Assembly (NCBI RefSeq): GCF_000152885.1
Contig: NZ_CH672405.1
Coordinates: 14,472 to 78,471, forward strand
From: Idiomarina baltica OS145
GTDB lineage: Bacteria; Pseudomonadota; Gammaproteobacteria; Enterobacterales; Alteromonadaceae
Length of the DNA: 64,000 nucleotides
Reading direction: 5' to 3'
Shown: one piece after another, positions 63,956 to 64,000 of the stretch
Layout: every line of letters starts with the position of its first letter
Position numbering within the stretch: position 1 is the stretch's first letter
Notes under the pieces: model-generated
Told to the model about the DNA's origin: nothing
Seen by the model: only the letters and a program-made list of their open reading frames with translations
The model's database searches: none
Position numbers and translations under genes: made by a program

Positions 63956-64000
63956 ATGAACCCGATAACAACAAAAATACGCCCTATTGCTGCAGCGCTC
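63956..64000 (+). CDS. Start of an exported protein (partial, 15 codons)
   Basis: The ATG at 63956 follows CAGGAA and reads MNPITTKIRPIAAAL, which looks like the start of a signal peptide. In this type of neighbourhood, behind a sugar-type operator after gap, a TonB-dependent receptor or porin would be usual, but too little is visible to name it. Confidence 0.6.
   Translation, partial: MNPITTKIRPIAAAL

Overview
This 64 kb window is a chromosomal segment of a free-living, probably marine gammaproteobacterium with moderate GC. The evidence is gene content and order: gyrA divergent from ubiG, then a phosphatase and nrdAB-ferredoxin-grxA; serC-hisC-aroA-cmk-rpsA; thrS-infC-rpmI-rplT-pheST-ihfA; and an Entner-Doudoroff operon zwf-pgl-edd-glk-eda divergent from hexR-gap. 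The proteins read as gammaproteobacterial, but I cannot fix the order or genus. There are no insertion sequences, prophages, CRISPR arrays or rRNA genes; one tRNA gene, tRNA-Val(GAC), is present. Coding density is very high, and many neighbouring genes overlap by 1-11 bases.

Layout. 1-7.7 kb, minus strand: gyrA, serC, hisC, aroA, cmk and the start of rpsA. 7.8-13.7 kb, plus: ubiG, a HAD phosphatase, then the class Ia ribonucleotide reductase genes nrdA-nrdB-ferredoxin and grxA, with two NrdR boxes behind a sigma70-type promoter. 13.7-18.7 kb, minus: hrpA and a secreted isoaspartyl peptidase. 18.8-22.2 kb, plus: a small orphan, sbcB and a GMC oxidoreductase. 22.2-27.3 kb: an RND/MMPL transporter with a YCF48-like secreted protein, divergent from a DUF1329 protein. 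27.3-30.5 kb: a beta-hydroxyacid dehydrogenase, cmoM, the Nif3-like ybgI and two small proteins.

30.6-41.1 kb is the most coherent accessory block. Ten tightly packed minus-strand genes run from a DUF523/DUF1722 protein and a photolyase through an NTF2-like protein, SDR, FAD amine oxidase, DUF1365, cyclopropane-fatty-acid-synthase-like methyltransferase, DUF2878, chalcone-isomerase-like and DUF3833 proteins. Next to them on the plus strand lie a LON-domain protein, an ECF sigma factor and its ChrR-type zinc/cupin anti-sigma. By analogy with the Rhodobacter sphaeroides SigE-ChrR system this should be a singlet-oxygen (photo-oxidative) stress regulon. The LON gene and the sigma gene share a GATCC-N16/17-CGTA element upstream.

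41.1-48.2 kb is the translation block ihfA-pheT-pheS-rplT-rpmI-infC-thrS. infC starts with ATT. The thrS leader contains two hairpins whose 7-nt loops both read U-GGU-A, copies of the tRNA-Thr(GGU) anticodon loop; this is the clearest regulatory structure in the window. 48.2-56.2 kb holds mixed genes: an EamA transporter, CPXCG protein, riboflavin synthase, DUF3080 lipoprotein, tRNA-Val, CurA-like reductase, an XRE regulator with a small membrane protein, a diguanylate cyclase, a membrane-anchored Mrr-like nuclease and an all-alpha dUTPase. 56.2-64 kb is central carbon metabolism under HexR control, ending at the first 15 codons of an exported protein behind a LacI-family-like operator.
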